Assembly (NCBI RefSeq): GCF_024228315.1
Contig: NZ_CP100454.1
Location: 1,860,001-1,924,000, forward strand
Direction: 5' to 3'
Origin: Halomarina pelagica
Lineage (GTDB): Archaea > Halobacteriota > Halobacteria > Halobacteriales > Haloarculaceae
DNA: 64,000 nt
Under the pieces are notes generated by a model, which had not been told where the DNA came from, did not search any database, and saw nothing but the letters and a program-made list of their open reading frames with translations. Below are positions 32,579 to 41,890 of this stretch, one piece after another (the stretch's first letter is position 1; every line of letters begins with the position of its first letter). Both the position numbers and the translations under genes were made by a program.

Positions 32579-33790
32579 ATGCTGTCGCTCGACGACGTGT
32601 ACGCGGCCCGCGAGCGGATCGGCGACGCCGCCGTTCGCACGCCTATCGAGTACTCCCACACGTTCTCCGAGTTCACCGGCGCGGAGATCCACCTCAAGTA
32701 CGAGCAGTTCCAGCGGACGGGCGCGTTCAAGATCCGGGGGGCGACCAACCGCATCGCCACCCTCTCCGCGTCGGAGCGCGAGGCCGGCGTCGTCACCGCC
32801 AGCGCGGGCAACCACGCGCAGGGGGTCGCCCTCGCCGCCACGCGGGCCGACGTGGACGCGACGATCGTCATGCCCGAGAACGCGCCCATCTCGAAGGTGA
32901 AGGCGACGGAGGGCTACGGCGGTCGGGTCGTCCTCCACGGCGCGGGCTACGACGAGGCGCAGGCCCGCGCCCACGAGATCGAGCGCGAGGAGGGGCGGTT
33001 CTACCTCCACGCCTTCGACGACGCCGACGTGATGGCCGGACAGGGGACGATCGGCCTCGAGATCGTCGAGGACCTCCCCGCGGTCGACGCGGTTGTCGTC
33101 CCCGTCGGCGGCGGCGGTCTCATCTCGGGGGTCGCCACCGCGGTGAAGGGGATCGACCCCGACGTGCGCGTGGTCGGCGTGCAGGCGGCGGGCGCGTCGA
33201 GCGTCGCCGACTCGCTTCGGAAGGGCGAGGTCGTCTCCTGCGACGGCGTCGACACCATCGCCGACGGCATCGCCGTCACGCACGCCGGGGAGCGGACCTT
33301 CGACGTCATCCGCGAGCGCGTCGACGAGGTCGTCACCGTCTCCGACCCGGAGATCGCGATAGCGATCACCTACCTGCTGGAGCGCTCGAAGGTGCTCGCC
33401 GAGGGTGCCGGCGCGGTCCCCCTCGCGGCCGCGCTCGGCGAGAAGTTCGACTACGAATCGGGCGAGGTCGTCGTCCCGGTGATCTCCGGGGGGAACATCG
33501 ACTCGAACACGCTCACGACCGTCCTGATGCGCGGGCTCCTCGAACGAGGGCGCTACCTGCGCATCAAGACCGTCCTCAAGGACGAACCCGGCGCGCTGCG
33601 CAACCTGGCGGGCGTCATCGCCGGCGAGCGCGCGAACATCTACGCCATCCAGCACGACCGCACCGCCCGCGACGTCGGGATGTCCTCGGCGGAGGTGGAA
33701 CTCGACCTCGAGACGCGCGGCCACGACCACGTCGACCGACTCATCGAGACGCTGGAGTCGAAGGGCTACCCCGTCGAAGTGCTCGTGTGA
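32579..33790 (+). CDS. ilvA: Threonine ammonia-lyase (threonine deaminase)
   Basis: 403 residues. IlvA converts threonine to 2-oxobutanoate and ammonia, the first step of isoleucine synthesis. PLP binds Lys51 in GAFKIRGATNR; the phosphate loop is VPVGGGGLISG; a serine-rich segment ASAGNHAQGVA precedes it. A C-terminal ACT domain (about 330-403, VLKDEPGALRNLAGVIAGERANIYAIQHDRT) suggests feedback control by amino acids. It begins with ATG at 32579 after an unusually long leader with a hairpin. The ridA gene 200 bp downstream encodes the enzyme that clears the enamine intermediate of this reaction. Confidence 0.92.
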   Translation: MLSLDDVYAARERIGDAAVRTPIEYSHTFSEFTGAEIHLKYEQFQRTGAFKIRGATNRIATLSASEREAGVVTASAGNHAQGVALAATRADVDATIVMPENAPISKVKATEGYGGRVVLHGAGYDEAQARAHEIEREEGRFYLHAFDDADVMAGQGTIGLEIVEDLPAVDAVVVPVGGGGLISGVATAVKGIDPDVRVVGVQAAGASSVADSLRKGEVVSCDGVDTIADGIAVTHAGERTFDVIRERVDEVVTVSDPEIAIAITYLLERSKVLAEGAGAVPLAAALGEKFDYESGEVVVPVISGGNIDSNTLTTVLMRGLLERGRYLRIKTVLKDEPGALRNLAGVIAGERANIYAIQHDRTARDVGMSSAEVELDLETRGHDHVDRLIETLESKGYPVEVLV

Positions 33791-33835
33791 GCGGCGTCCC
33801 GAACGGCGGGCATCACGTCCCCGCCCCGCCGAACC

Positions 33836-33945
33836 GCGCGCGAGGACGTCCTCCGGGACGGGGTTCACGTCCTCTACGTCCTCGTCCGCGCGCAGGCGCT
33901 CGAAGTCGCGGTCGGTCGTCACGAACCTGTCGGCGTTCGCCCGGC
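33836..33945 (-). pseudogene. Remnant of a PIN-domain (VapC-like) gene C-terminus
   Basis: The minus strand encodes RANADRFVTTDRDFERLR then ADEDVEDVNPV, matching the C-terminal signature of PIN toxins (a threonine/aspartate strand, Asp-Arg-Asp-Phe, then a glutamate/valine tail). No start or first half is found, and the frame runs on into antisense of ilvA. I read it as a truncated relic. It lies between ilvA and ridA. Confidence 0.45.
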
Positions 33946-33997
33946 GTGCTCGACCCCTCCGCCGGGATTTATGCTCCCTCCGGCGGAGGGGTCGGGT

Positions 33998-34381
33998 ATG
34001 AAGCGCATCATCAGCACGGACGACGCGCCCGCGGCCGTCGGCGCGTACAGCCAGGCGACGACCACCGGCGACCTCGTGTTCACCGCGGGACAGATTCCCC
34101 TCACGCCGGACGGCGAGTTGCTGGACGACGCCTCCATCGCCGAGCAGACCGAGCAGGCGCTCTCGAACGTCGAGGCGGTCCTCGCGGAGGCGGGTGCGGA
34201 CCTCTCGGACGTGCTCAAGACGACGGTGTTCCTCGCGGACATCGACGACTTCGAGGAGATGAACGAGACGTACGCGGGCTTCTTCGACGAGGAGCCGCCC
34301 GCCCGGAGCGCGGTGCAGGCCGGGGCGCTCCCCAAGGGGGTCGGCGTCGAGATCGAGGCGGTCGCCTCGCTCGCGGAGTGA
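33998..34381 (+). CDS. ridA: RidA family 2-iminobutanoate/2-iminopropanoate deaminase
   Basis: 127 residues. RidA hydrolyses the reactive enamine/imine made by PLP enzymes such as IlvA, protecting other PLP enzymes. Family features are PAAVGAYSQATTTGDLVFTAGQIPL at the start, a conserved catalytic Arg in PPARSAVQAGALPKGVGVEIEAVA (Arg107) and a terminal Glu in the same segment. Length is typical. It is two genes away from ilvA in the same direction, a functionally sensible pairing. The ATG at 33998 sits after AT-poor DNA; TTTATGC (33968-33974) may be its TATA box. Confidence 0.93.
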   Translation: MKRIISTDDAPAAVGAYSQATTTGDLVFTAGQIPLTPDGELLDDASIAEQTEQALSNVEAVLAEAGADLSDVLKTTVFLADIDDFEEMNETYAGFFDEEPPARSAVQAGALPKGVGVEIEAVASLAE

Positions 34382-34578
34382 GATCGCGGCTCCGGTCGAG
34401 TCTCCTCTGGGGACTGGTCGGCGCGCTCGCGTTCCTCGTGCTCGTGCAGGGCTACGACCTCGCGATCGGACGGCTCCCGGTCGATTTCCCCGCGCGGCTG
34501 GCGCTCGCCGCGGTCGTCGGCGCGCTCGCCGCGTCGGCGGCGTACGTCACCGAACACCGGCTCTACAGGCGGGCGTGA
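34378..34578 (+). CDS. Small two-helix membrane protein coupled to ridA
   Basis: 66 residues from a GTG whose last two bases overlap the ridA stop (GTGA). The product (RSRLRSSLLWGLVGALAFLVLVQGYDLA...) has a basic head and two membrane helices, about residues 9-26 and 38-56, then a basic tail EHRLYRRA. The four-base overlap implies translational coupling with ridA. No family is recognised; the consistent topology and codon pattern argue it is real. Confidence 0.6.
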   Translation: MRSRLRSSLLWGLVGALAFLVLVQGYDLAIGRLPVDFPARLALAAVVGALAASAAYVTEHRLYRRA

Positions 34579-34610
34579 GCCGTCTCGGCCGCTCGGCGAC
34601 GTTCCTCGCG

Positions 34611-34850
34611 TCAGATGTCTCCTCGGAGCCGAACCTCCGTCTCGGTCACGTCCGCGACGAGGTCGGCCTCGACGGCGACGTCGTCCGCGTCGGCTTCGTC
34701 GTGGCCGAGTCCGGCCAGGATCGTCTCCCCGACGCCCGGATCGAGGTCGACGAACGCGACCCCGTCCTCGACGCCGGTCACGACGCCGAGTGCTTCCCCC
34801 TCGGCGTCGACGAGCACCTTCCCCTTCTCGTCCGAACTGAGCGCGACCAT
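34611..34850 (-). CDS. PRC-barrel domain protein
   Basis: 79 residues, MVALSSDEKGKVLVDAEGEALGVVTGVEDG, matching the small haloarchaeal PRC-barrel proteins (a beta-barrel fold found in ribosome maturation and photosynthesis proteins). The middle has the conserved VDLDPGVGETILAGLG and an acidic tail. Start at 34850 is preferred because homologues begin with Met-Val or Met-Ala before Thr/Ser-Asp-Asp-Gly-Lys; an ATG four codons earlier is possible. The function is unknown. It converges with the preceding small gene and is divergent from the tRNA-Ser. Confidence 0.8.
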   Translation of the reverse strand: MVALSSDEKGKVLVDAEGEALGVVTGVEDGVAFVDLDPGVGETILAGLGHDEADADDVAVEADLVADVTETEVRLRGDI

Positions 34851-34936
34851 TGCGCGTGGCATTCGGCCCCCGCCGGCAAAGGGTTTCGCCGGGCAAACGA
34901 AAGGACTTAACCGAGCCGACGGGTACCACCCTACGA

Positions 34937-35017
34937 GCCAGGATGGCCGAGTGGTAAGGCGCACGCCTGGAAAGCGTGTTCCCTCTGGGATCCGGGGTTC
35001 AAATCCCTGTCCTGGCG
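34937..35017 (+). tRNA. tRNA-Ser(GGA)
   Basis: An 81-nt cloverleaf: acceptor GCCAGGA/TCCTGGC with discriminator G, anticodon stem CACGC/GCGTG with loop CTGGAAA (anticodon GGA), a long class II variable arm containing CCC-TCT-GGG, and a T arm with GGTTCAAATCCC. No intron and no encoded CCA. A TATA-like ACTTAACC lies about 30 bases upstream (34904-34912). The tRNA 3' end is repeated twice downstream. Confidence 0.94.
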
Positions 35018-35144
35018 TTCTCCTGGAATCGCAACTCTGTAGCGCGTCTCGTCGCGCTACGAATGTCCGCGATTCCGTACAATGACAACGAAGGGATTTT
35101 AATCAGACCGAGGTTCTGTGCCGCAGGCACAGGTTCTCGGGCGT

Positions 35145-35166
35145 GGTTCAAATCCCTGTCCTGGCG
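35145..35166 (+). repeat. Copy of the tRNA-Ser 3' end (22 bp), first downstream
   Basis: GGTTCAAATCCCTGTCCTGG-CG is identical to tRNA positions 34996-35017. It is 149 bp downstream and looks like an attachment-site (att) footprint. No integrase is seen in the window. Confidence 0.88.
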
Positions 35167-35287
35167 TCCTCTCGAAATCGAGCCCTAGCGGCGCGATGAA
35201 CCGCGCCGCTAGGGCTCGAGTTCGTGTGATGCTGACGAAGGGATTTGAGCAGGGAGTGAAGCGAGCGACCGCGAGCGGAACGACCGT

Positions 35288-35308
35288 GTTCAAATCCCTG
35301 TCCTGGCG
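35288..35308 (+). repeat. Copy of the tRNA-Ser 3' end (21 bp), second downstream
   Basis: GTTCAAATCCCTGTCCTGGC-G again matches the tRNA 3' end. Each copy is preceded by a phrase like GAAGGGATTT that is inverted to the AAATCCCT within it (for example AGGGATTTGA 35239-35248 with TCAAATCCCT 35290-35299). The gene-free stretch 35018-35489 consists of these modules. Confidence 0.86.
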
Positions 35309-35397
35309 TATTGTGACGCGAACGGACGTGAGCGTCTACATCACTGACGAGAGGATTTGAGCGGACGAGACGCTCGAACCTGCGTAGCGTGCCTCAC

Positions 35398-35422
35398 GAC
35401 CCCCCGATTTCGACTGGAACGG
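35398..35422 (-). other. ORB-like box H (distant)
   Basis: Minus-strand GTTCCAGTCGAAATCGGGGG resembles an ORB (GTTCCAGTCGAAACGAGGGG) but is 24 kb from the origin. It lies just upstream of a hypothetical gene. The central AAATCGGGGGG differs from the core by two positions. Confidence 0.3.
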
Positions 35423-35489
35423 GCGACAGGTCCGGTCGCGGACGGGTCGAATCCACGACTGCTATGTGGTTCGGCCCGGTCGGTTCGGT

Positions 35490-35903
35490 ATGGACGAGCA
35501 GCGGTACCGGAGCAACTACGCGCTCGTTGAGTTCAGCGAGCACCTCGGGACGGATCCGGACGCCCTCGACATCCCGTGGGCGGAGTTCGTCGGCGACGAG
35601 TCGACCGAACGGGTGTTCAGGGTCCCGGTCGAGGGTGCGGTGGACGGCTACGTGACGATCCAGGCGTTCGACGTCGGGACGTACGGCCACGAGGTCCTGA
35701 TCAACGGCGAGGCGCTCTCGGGGTTCGACCTCCCCCCCGCCGCGGGCTGGCAGTGCTGGATGGACGTGCTCACGGGCGCGACGCTCCGCGCGGGCGAGAA
35801 CGCGATCCAGATCCGCCGCGACACGGAGTCGGGCGACGACTTCGCCGTCGGGACGGTACGGGTGAACTGGCGCGAGCCGACGTCGGACGTCGATAGTATT
35901 TAA
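35490..35903 (+). CDS. Haloarchaeal conserved protein, beta-rich
   Basis: 137 residues: MDEQRYRSNYALVEFSEHLG, then WAEFVGDESTERVFRVPVEGAVDGYVTIQAFDVGTYGHEVLINGEALSGFDLPPAAGWQCWMD and a final strand VGTVRVNWREP. The pattern of short strands, Gly turns and aromatic-rich loops suggests a jelly-roll like small domain; similar proteins are common in haloarchaea (a DUF, possibly DUF7383, from memory). No catalytic motif is clear. The ATG at 35490 follows the tRNA repeat region. Confidence 0.7.
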   Translation: MDEQRYRSNYALVEFSEHLGTDPDALDIPWAEFVGDESTERVFRVPVEGAVDGYVTIQAFDVGTYGHEVLINGEALSGFDLPPAAGWQCWMDVLTGATLRAGENAIQIRRDTESGDDFAVGTVRVNWREPTSDVDSI

Positions 35904-36042
35904 AACGATCGCGCCTCGCGGATCGGAGATGGCGGCTCGACCCGCGGTGGGTGGCGGGTTCGCCCCACGTGAGCCACGTCAACCGCCTGTCGCGATCGCT
36001 CCGACCGTCCCGTGGTAGCACGTCCGTCCCCGAATCCTGAAC

Positions 36043-36051
36043 TTTTATATA
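36043..36051 (+). promoter_or_regulatory. TATA box of the thermosome gene
   Basis: TTTTATATA lies 27-35 bases before the ATG, with CGAA (36031-36034) as a possible BRE-like element upstream. The match to known haloarchaeal heat-responsive cct promoters (TTTATA with a purine-rich BRE) is suggestive. Confidence 0.6.
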
Positions 36052-36078
36052 GAATCACAAACAACGTTCGACTCGATT

Positions 36079-37751
<1,673 letters not shown>

Positions 37752-37758
<7 letters not shown>

Positions 37759-37784
37759 ACGTCGGCTGAACCGACGTTCACATA
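37752..37784 (+). terminator. Hairpin overlapping the thermosome stop codon
   Basis: TATGTGAACGTCGG (37752-37765) and CCGACGTTCACATA (37771-37784) form a perfect 14-bp stem with a 5-base loop that includes the stop codon. It would end transcription or stabilise the mRNA 3' end. A second small hairpin GCCGAAC...GTTCGGC follows at 37789-37805. Confidence 0.7.
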
Positions 37785-37818
37785 GGCAGCCGAACTCCGT
37801 TCGGCCCGCCGATGTAGG

Positions 37819-37880
37819 ACGACCTTTTGCCCTGCGCTCGGGCCTAGCGGCCCTCGCTCGGCAAAAGCTCGATCAAAAGC
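37819..37880. repeat. Interspersed hairpin repeat, copy C (inverted)
   Basis: GACGACCTTTTGCC...GGCAAAAGCTCGATCAAAAGC is the reverse complement of the ends of copy A. The GC-rich centre differs. The following stretch 37881-38230 is gene-free and consists largely of short inverted repeats (for example CACTCGTCGCTCACTTCGGTG). Confidence 0.75.
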
Positions 37881-38230
37881 ACCGTCGGAGTAGAGCTCCG
37901 ACGAGCCCTCGTTCACTCCGTTCGCGAGGACACTCGTCGCTCACTTCGGTGCTTCGCACCTCCGTTCGCTCCTCGGCCCGCTCGCACCGCTCCGCGGTGC
38001 TCGCGGTGAGCGCGCCGGTGAACCGCCCGCCGAACGCTTCCTCTTTGTTTTCGCTCGCCGAGCGTGAGCCACCGCTCGCCAACCATCTCCGTCTCAAACC
38101 GCTCGACCGCCGCGCTGGGTTCGCGCCGCGCCGATCCGCACCGCCACCGAGACAGCTACCGACGATGTTATTTCGAATTAGACTATTCACACAGAAAAAC
38201 ATATCACTCATCGTCAGGTACTGGGAGTGC

Positions 38231-38725
38231 ATGTGTCCTCGCTCACGTCGAACGATCCTCCGTTCGGTGGCGGCGGCGGTCGCCCTGGGCGTCGCCGGGT
38301 GCGTCGCGTCGCCCGGTGACGCGAACGCGTCCTCGACGCCCGACGACGCCAACGGGTCGTCGCCCACGTCCCCCACGCCCCCCACGACCGGCGACGGATC
38401 GGTCGGCCGACGGCCCGAGGCGTACGCGGCGCTCCACCTCGTCAACGCGGACGACGTCGCGCACGCCGTCCGCGTCCGGATCGCGAACGGTGCGGGGGAG
38501 TCGTCGTTCGGCGCGACCGTCGAACTCGACGGGGGCGGGACGGCCCGCTACGCGGAGGCGCTCCCGCTCGCGGCGACGGGGATGACCGACTTCCCGTTCG
38601 CCGTGCGCGTCGACGGCGGCCGACCCCACCGGGAGGCGGTCGTCCTGAGCCGCGACGGCGGTCGGGTCGTGCGCGTCACCGTCCGAGAGGGCGAGGTCGC
38701 CATCGATTTCGCGTCGAGCGTTTGA
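38231..38725 (+). CDS. Predicted Tat lipoprotein, function unknown
   Basis: 164 residues. MCPRSRRTILRSVAAAVALG then VAGC is a twin-arginine signal with a lipobox, so the mature part is tethered outside the membrane. A Thr/Ser/Pro spacer (ASSTPDDANGSSPTSPTPPTT) follows, then a compact domain of about 100 residues (RPEAYAALHLVNADDVAHAVRVRIAN, DGGRVVRVTVREGEVAIDFASSV) that looks like an Ig- or lipocalin-like beta fold. The adjacent convergent lipoprotein gene is separated by one base between stops, so their transcripts overlap 3'. Function unknown. Confidence 0.68.
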   Translation: MCPRSRRTILRSVAAAVALGVAGCVASPGDANASSTPDDANGSSPTSPTPPTTGDGSVGRRPEAYAALHLVNADDVAHAVRVRIANGAGESSFGATVELDGGGTARYAEALPLAATGMTDFPFAVRVDGGRPHREAVVLSRDGGRVVRVTVREGEVAIDFASSV

Positions 38726-38726
38726 G

Positions 38727-40193
38727 CTACCTGTCCGCGACCACCTGCCAGTCGGTCTCGTTCGCCGCCTCCTCGAGCCACGCCGGTCGCGGCACGTCCG
38801 TCGTCCCGCGGTTCACGTACCGGAACGTCTCGCGGTGGCGGACGGTTCGCTCCCCCTCCACGCGCACGTACGTCTCGACGTACTCCTCGACGAAACCGTC
38901 CTCGCGGACGACGAACTCGACGCGACCGTCGTGGACCTCGGCCCTCCCCTCGTCCCCGTATCGCCGGCCGTCTATCGGAATTCCGGTCGCGACGACGCGG
39001 TAGCGACCGTCGCCGAGCGCCGTGACGGTCGTCTCCTCGGCGAAGACGATGCTCCGACTGAACGACGGGGACCGCGCGCGGTGATCCGTCGCGCCCAGCC
39101 GGTCGTACCTCGGCTCACCGTCGACGCCGACGCGCCGCACGTAGGTGACCGTCCCGTTCGACCAGCGCTCGTCGCGCCCCCGCCGCTCGTCGTCGTACTG
39201 CTCCTCGATCCGGTAGTAGTTCCGTCCGTTCGCTCCTACCCACGTCGTCCCGGCGTAGCGGACGAGCACCGTCCCGTTTTCCGCTCGGCGCGTCCGTTCG
39301 TACTCGTAGGTCACCGAGACGTTCCGGAGCGCCCTGCGGTGCGCCCCGCGCAGCGCGTCCGGATCCACGACCCGCTCGCTCGTCACGCCGGGCGCGACGT
39401 ACTCGCGGCTCGCGACCCGACCGAGCGCGTCGGCGACCCAGGCGGGACGCCCGACCTCGGTCGCCCCGACGCGCTCGTAGCGGACGGTCCGCCGTCGCAC
39501 CGTTCGCCGCCCGTCCCGCCCGTCGGATTCGCGGTCCGTCTCGGTGAACCGCCGGATGAACCCCCGCTCGTCCACGACGAAAGTCGTCGACGAGCGCTCA
39601 CCGGGCAATCCCGCTAGCTCTCTCGCCACGGTCACCTCGAAGACGTCGTAGGTCCCGCCCGTATCGAGGCCGCGGACGGAGACGACGGTCCCCTCGGCGA
39701 ACGCGTGTCCCAGCCCCGCCAGGTGCATCCTGGGATCGAACCGGTCGCCGCTGCGGTCCACCCGAACGGACGATCGCCCGTCGCGTCGTTCGTCGAAGAC
39801 CGTCACGGAGCCGTTCGACCAGATCCGGGTCAGGTACCCGCCCTCCGGGTCGGCGGGATCGCGAACCACGATCTCCACGCGCTTCCCGTCGGCGCTGTGG
39901 CGGAACGTCGTGCGCCGATCCCAGACGACCCGTCCGCCCTCCCGGTAGGTCGATCGCGACGCGACCGTCACCGAGCGGCCCGCCAGCACCTCGCGGTGGG
40001 CGCGGAGCAGCGCGGAGGCGTTCACGACGCGCTGCTCGGTGAGTCCGGGGGCGATGGTCCCGCCGTACATGTCGCGCGGTACCTCGGCGGGCGTCACGGG
40101 GGGCATCTCGCCGCCGTCGATCCCCGGCACGATCCCGTTGCAACCGGCGAGCGGGAGGAGGACGAGCGCGAGCGCGAGCGGGACGTGTCGCAT
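38727..40193 (-). CDS. Large lipoprotein with internally duplicated domain
   Basis: 488 residues with an N-terminal lipoprotein signal (RHVPLALALVLLPLAGC). The mature chain contains two copies of a ~210-residue domain: APGLTEQRVVNASALLRAHREVL...RIWSNGSVTVFDE in the first half and APGVTSERVVDPDALRGAHRRAL...RWSNGTVTYVRR in the second, each of short beta strands and a helix. It resembles the haloarchaeal lipoprotein family I know as DUF7537. No membrane segment beyond the signal. The start ATG at 40193 is clear because the hydrophobic signal starts immediately. Confidence 0.78.
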   Translation of the reverse strand: MRHVPLALALVLLPLAGCNGIVPGIDGGEMPPVTPAEVPRDMYGGTIAPGLTEQRVVNASALLRAHREVLAGRSVTVASRSTYREGGRVVWDRRTTFRHSADGKRVEIVVRDPADPEGGYLTRIWSNGSVTVFDERRDGRSSVRVDRSGDRFDPRMHLAGLGHAFAEGTVVSVRGLDTGGTYDVFEVTVARELAGLPGERSSTTFVVDERGFIRRFTETDRESDGRDGRRTVRRRTVRYERVGATEVGRPAWVADALGRVASREYVAPGVTSERVVDPDALRGAHRRALRNVSVTYEYERTRRAENGTVLVRYAGTTWVGANGRNYYRIEEQYDDERRGRDERWSNGTVTYVRRVGVDGEPRYDRLGATDHRARSPSFSRSIVFAEETTVTALGDGRYRVVATGIPIDGRRYGDEGRAEVHDGRVEFVVREDGFVEEYVETYVRVEGERTVRHRETFRYVNRGTTDVPRPAWLEEAANETDWQVVADR

Positions 40194-40281
40194 ACGATCA
40201 CTGTCGCCGACGCGGACAAAAGCTTTCCCCGCTCGCGGGCGCTTCAGATGCATTAAGTACCGGGAGGAAAGTATTGCCGTC

Positions 40282-41337
40282 ATGCAGACGCTGCTGTTGA
40301 ACCCCGAGGACGTCCTCGCCAACGCGAAGATGTCCGAGGTCATCGCGGCGGTCGAGGACGCCTTCGCCGCCTACGAGCACGGCGACGCACAGATGCCCGC
40401 CAAGTCCTACATCGACCTGCCGCGGTACAACGGCGACTTCCGGTCGATGCCCGCCTACCTCGACGTCCGGAAGAGCGAGTACGGCCCTTCGGGGCGGTCT
40501 GACTCGCCCGCGGGTTCCGACGCGTCCGGCGACTGGGACGCCGCCGGGGTGAAGTGGGTGAACGTCCACCCCGACAACGCCGATCGGTACGACCTGCCGA
40601 CCGTGCTCGGGACGGTCATCTACTCCGATCCGCGGAACGCCTTCCCGCTGGCCGTGATGGACGGGACGAGCGTCACGCGCCTGCGCACGGGCGCGGCGGC
40701 CGCCGTCGCCACCGACCACCTCGCCGTCGAGGATGCGACCTCCCTCGGCATCGTCGGCGCGGGCGTCCAGTCGTACACCCAGCTGGAGGCCATCAGCGCG
40801 ATCCGACCTATCGAGCGCGTCGTCGTGAGCGACATCGACGCGGAGCGGGTCGCGGCCTTCCGCGATCGGTTCGGCGACGACTTCGACGTGCGGGCCGGGA
40901 GCGTCGAGGAGGCCGCCGCCTGCGACGTGCTCTCGACGGTCACGCCCGTCGAGGAGCCGATCGTGAAGCGCGAGTGGGTCGGCGAGCGCACGCACGTCAA
41001 CGCCATGGGCGCGGACGCCGCCGGCAAGCACGAACTCGAGGACGGGATACTGCTCGACGCGACGCTCGTCATCGACGACCACGCCCAGACCACCCACTCC
41101 GGCGAGATCAACGTCCCCTACTCGAAGGGCGTCCTGACCGACGACGACATCCACGCCGCGATCGGCGAGATCGTCGTCGGGGAACGCCCGGGCCGAACGG
41201 CGGACACCGGCGTCACCGTCTTCGACTCGACCGGCCTCGCGATCCAGGACATCGCGACCGCGCACGTCGTCTACGAGCACGCGAAGGAGACCGGCGCGGG
41301 CTACCCGTTCGACCTCGTGGACACGCGCGTTCGGTGA
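40282..41337 (+). CDS. Alanine dehydrogenase / ornithine cyclodeaminase family protein
   Basis: 351 residues. Archaeal members of this Rossmann family act as NAD-dependent alanine dehydrogenase, making ammonia and pyruvate reversibly, or as cyclodeaminases. The NAD-binding phrase LGIVGAGVQSYTQLEAI is followed by VVVSDIDAERVAAF, and the substrate pocket phrase MPAKSYIDLPRYNGDFRSMPAYL contains the conserved Lys. A short Ser/Gly/Asp insertion lies at about residues 66-90. The specific substrate is inferred only. The ATG at 40282 follows a TATA-like GCATTAAGTACC. The divergent lipoprotein start is 89 bp away. Confidence 0.82.
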   Translation: MQTLLLNPEDVLANAKMSEVIAAVEDAFAAYEHGDAQMPAKSYIDLPRYNGDFRSMPAYLDVRKSEYGPSGRSDSPAGSDASGDWDAAGVKWVNVHPDNADRYDLPTVLGTVIYSDPRNAFPLAVMDGTSVTRLRTGAAAAVATDHLAVEDATSLGIVGAGVQSYTQLEAISAIRPIERVVVSDIDAERVAAFRDRFGDDFDVRAGSVEEAAACDVLSTVTPVEEPIVKREWVGERTHVNAMGADAAGKHELEDGILLDATLVIDDHAQTTHSGEINVPYSKGVLTDDDIHAAIGEIVVGERPGRTADTGVTVFDSTGLAIQDIATAHVVYEHAKETGAGYPFDLVDTRVR

Positions 41338-41395
41338 CGAGAGCGACGTAACGGTCTTCCGTCCTCGGTACGTTCACGGACGCAGTCACCACCCG

Positions 41396-41818
41396 ATGCC
41401 ACGCTCCATCGATCGATTCACGCGGGTGATCGCGGCCCTCGGCGGCGGAGCGGCCGCGACGGTCGTCGCGTCGTACCCGCTGGCGCGGCTCTTCGGGACG
41501 GTCGGACTCGCGGCGGTCGCGCTCGCGTACGCCGGGTTCGCCGCGGCGATCTTCCTCGCGCTCACCGCGCTCTCGCGACCCTACGAGGGCGAGCGACCCC
41601 GCGTCGCGCGGGCCATCGACGCGTTCTACGACGTGTCCTCCGCGGCCTTCCTCGCGACGCTGCTGGTATGGTCTCTCTACGGCGTCCTCCAGGTCCTCGT
41701 CGACGACCCCGTCCTCGCGTTCCCGAACGTGGCGCGTTCGTTGCTAATCGTACTCTGCGTCGCAACGGTCGTCATCTACGTGGCTCTGTATCGATTGCCG
41801 TCACGGCGCTCGGCGTAA
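41396..41818 (+). CDS. Four-helix membrane protein, function unknown
   Basis: 140 residues with hydrophobic segments near 9-32, 36-58, 79-100 and 110-132 (for example GTVGLAAVALAYAGFAAAIFLALTAL). A polar loop PYEGERPRVARAIDAFYDV lies between the second and third. No export signal is predicted beyond the helices. I do not recognise the family; it may be one of the haloarchaea-specific membrane families. A downstream 15-bp tandem repeat (41831-41890) lies between this gene and the following convergent one. Confidence 0.68.
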   Translation: MPRSIDRFTRVIAALGGGAAATVVASYPLARLFGTVGLAAVALAYAGFAAAIFLALTALSRPYEGERPRVARAIDAFYDVSSAAFLATLLVWSLYGVLQVLVDDPVLAFPNVARSLLIVLCVATVVIYVALYRLPSRRSA

Positions 41819-41830
41819 TTCGGACTCCCG

Positions 41831-41890
41831 CTATTCCCGCCTCCGCTACTCCCGCCTCCGCTACTCCCGCCTGCACTACTCCCGCCGTCG
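41831..41890. repeat. Four 15-bp tandem repeats overlapping a gene 3' end
   Basis: Units CTACTCCCGCCTCCG at 41831, 41846, 41861 and 41876 diverge by a few bases. In the minus-strand gene, the last unit encodes Arg-Arg-Arg-Glu and the TAG stop, so each copy repeats those codons and the stop downstream. Confidence 0.85.
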
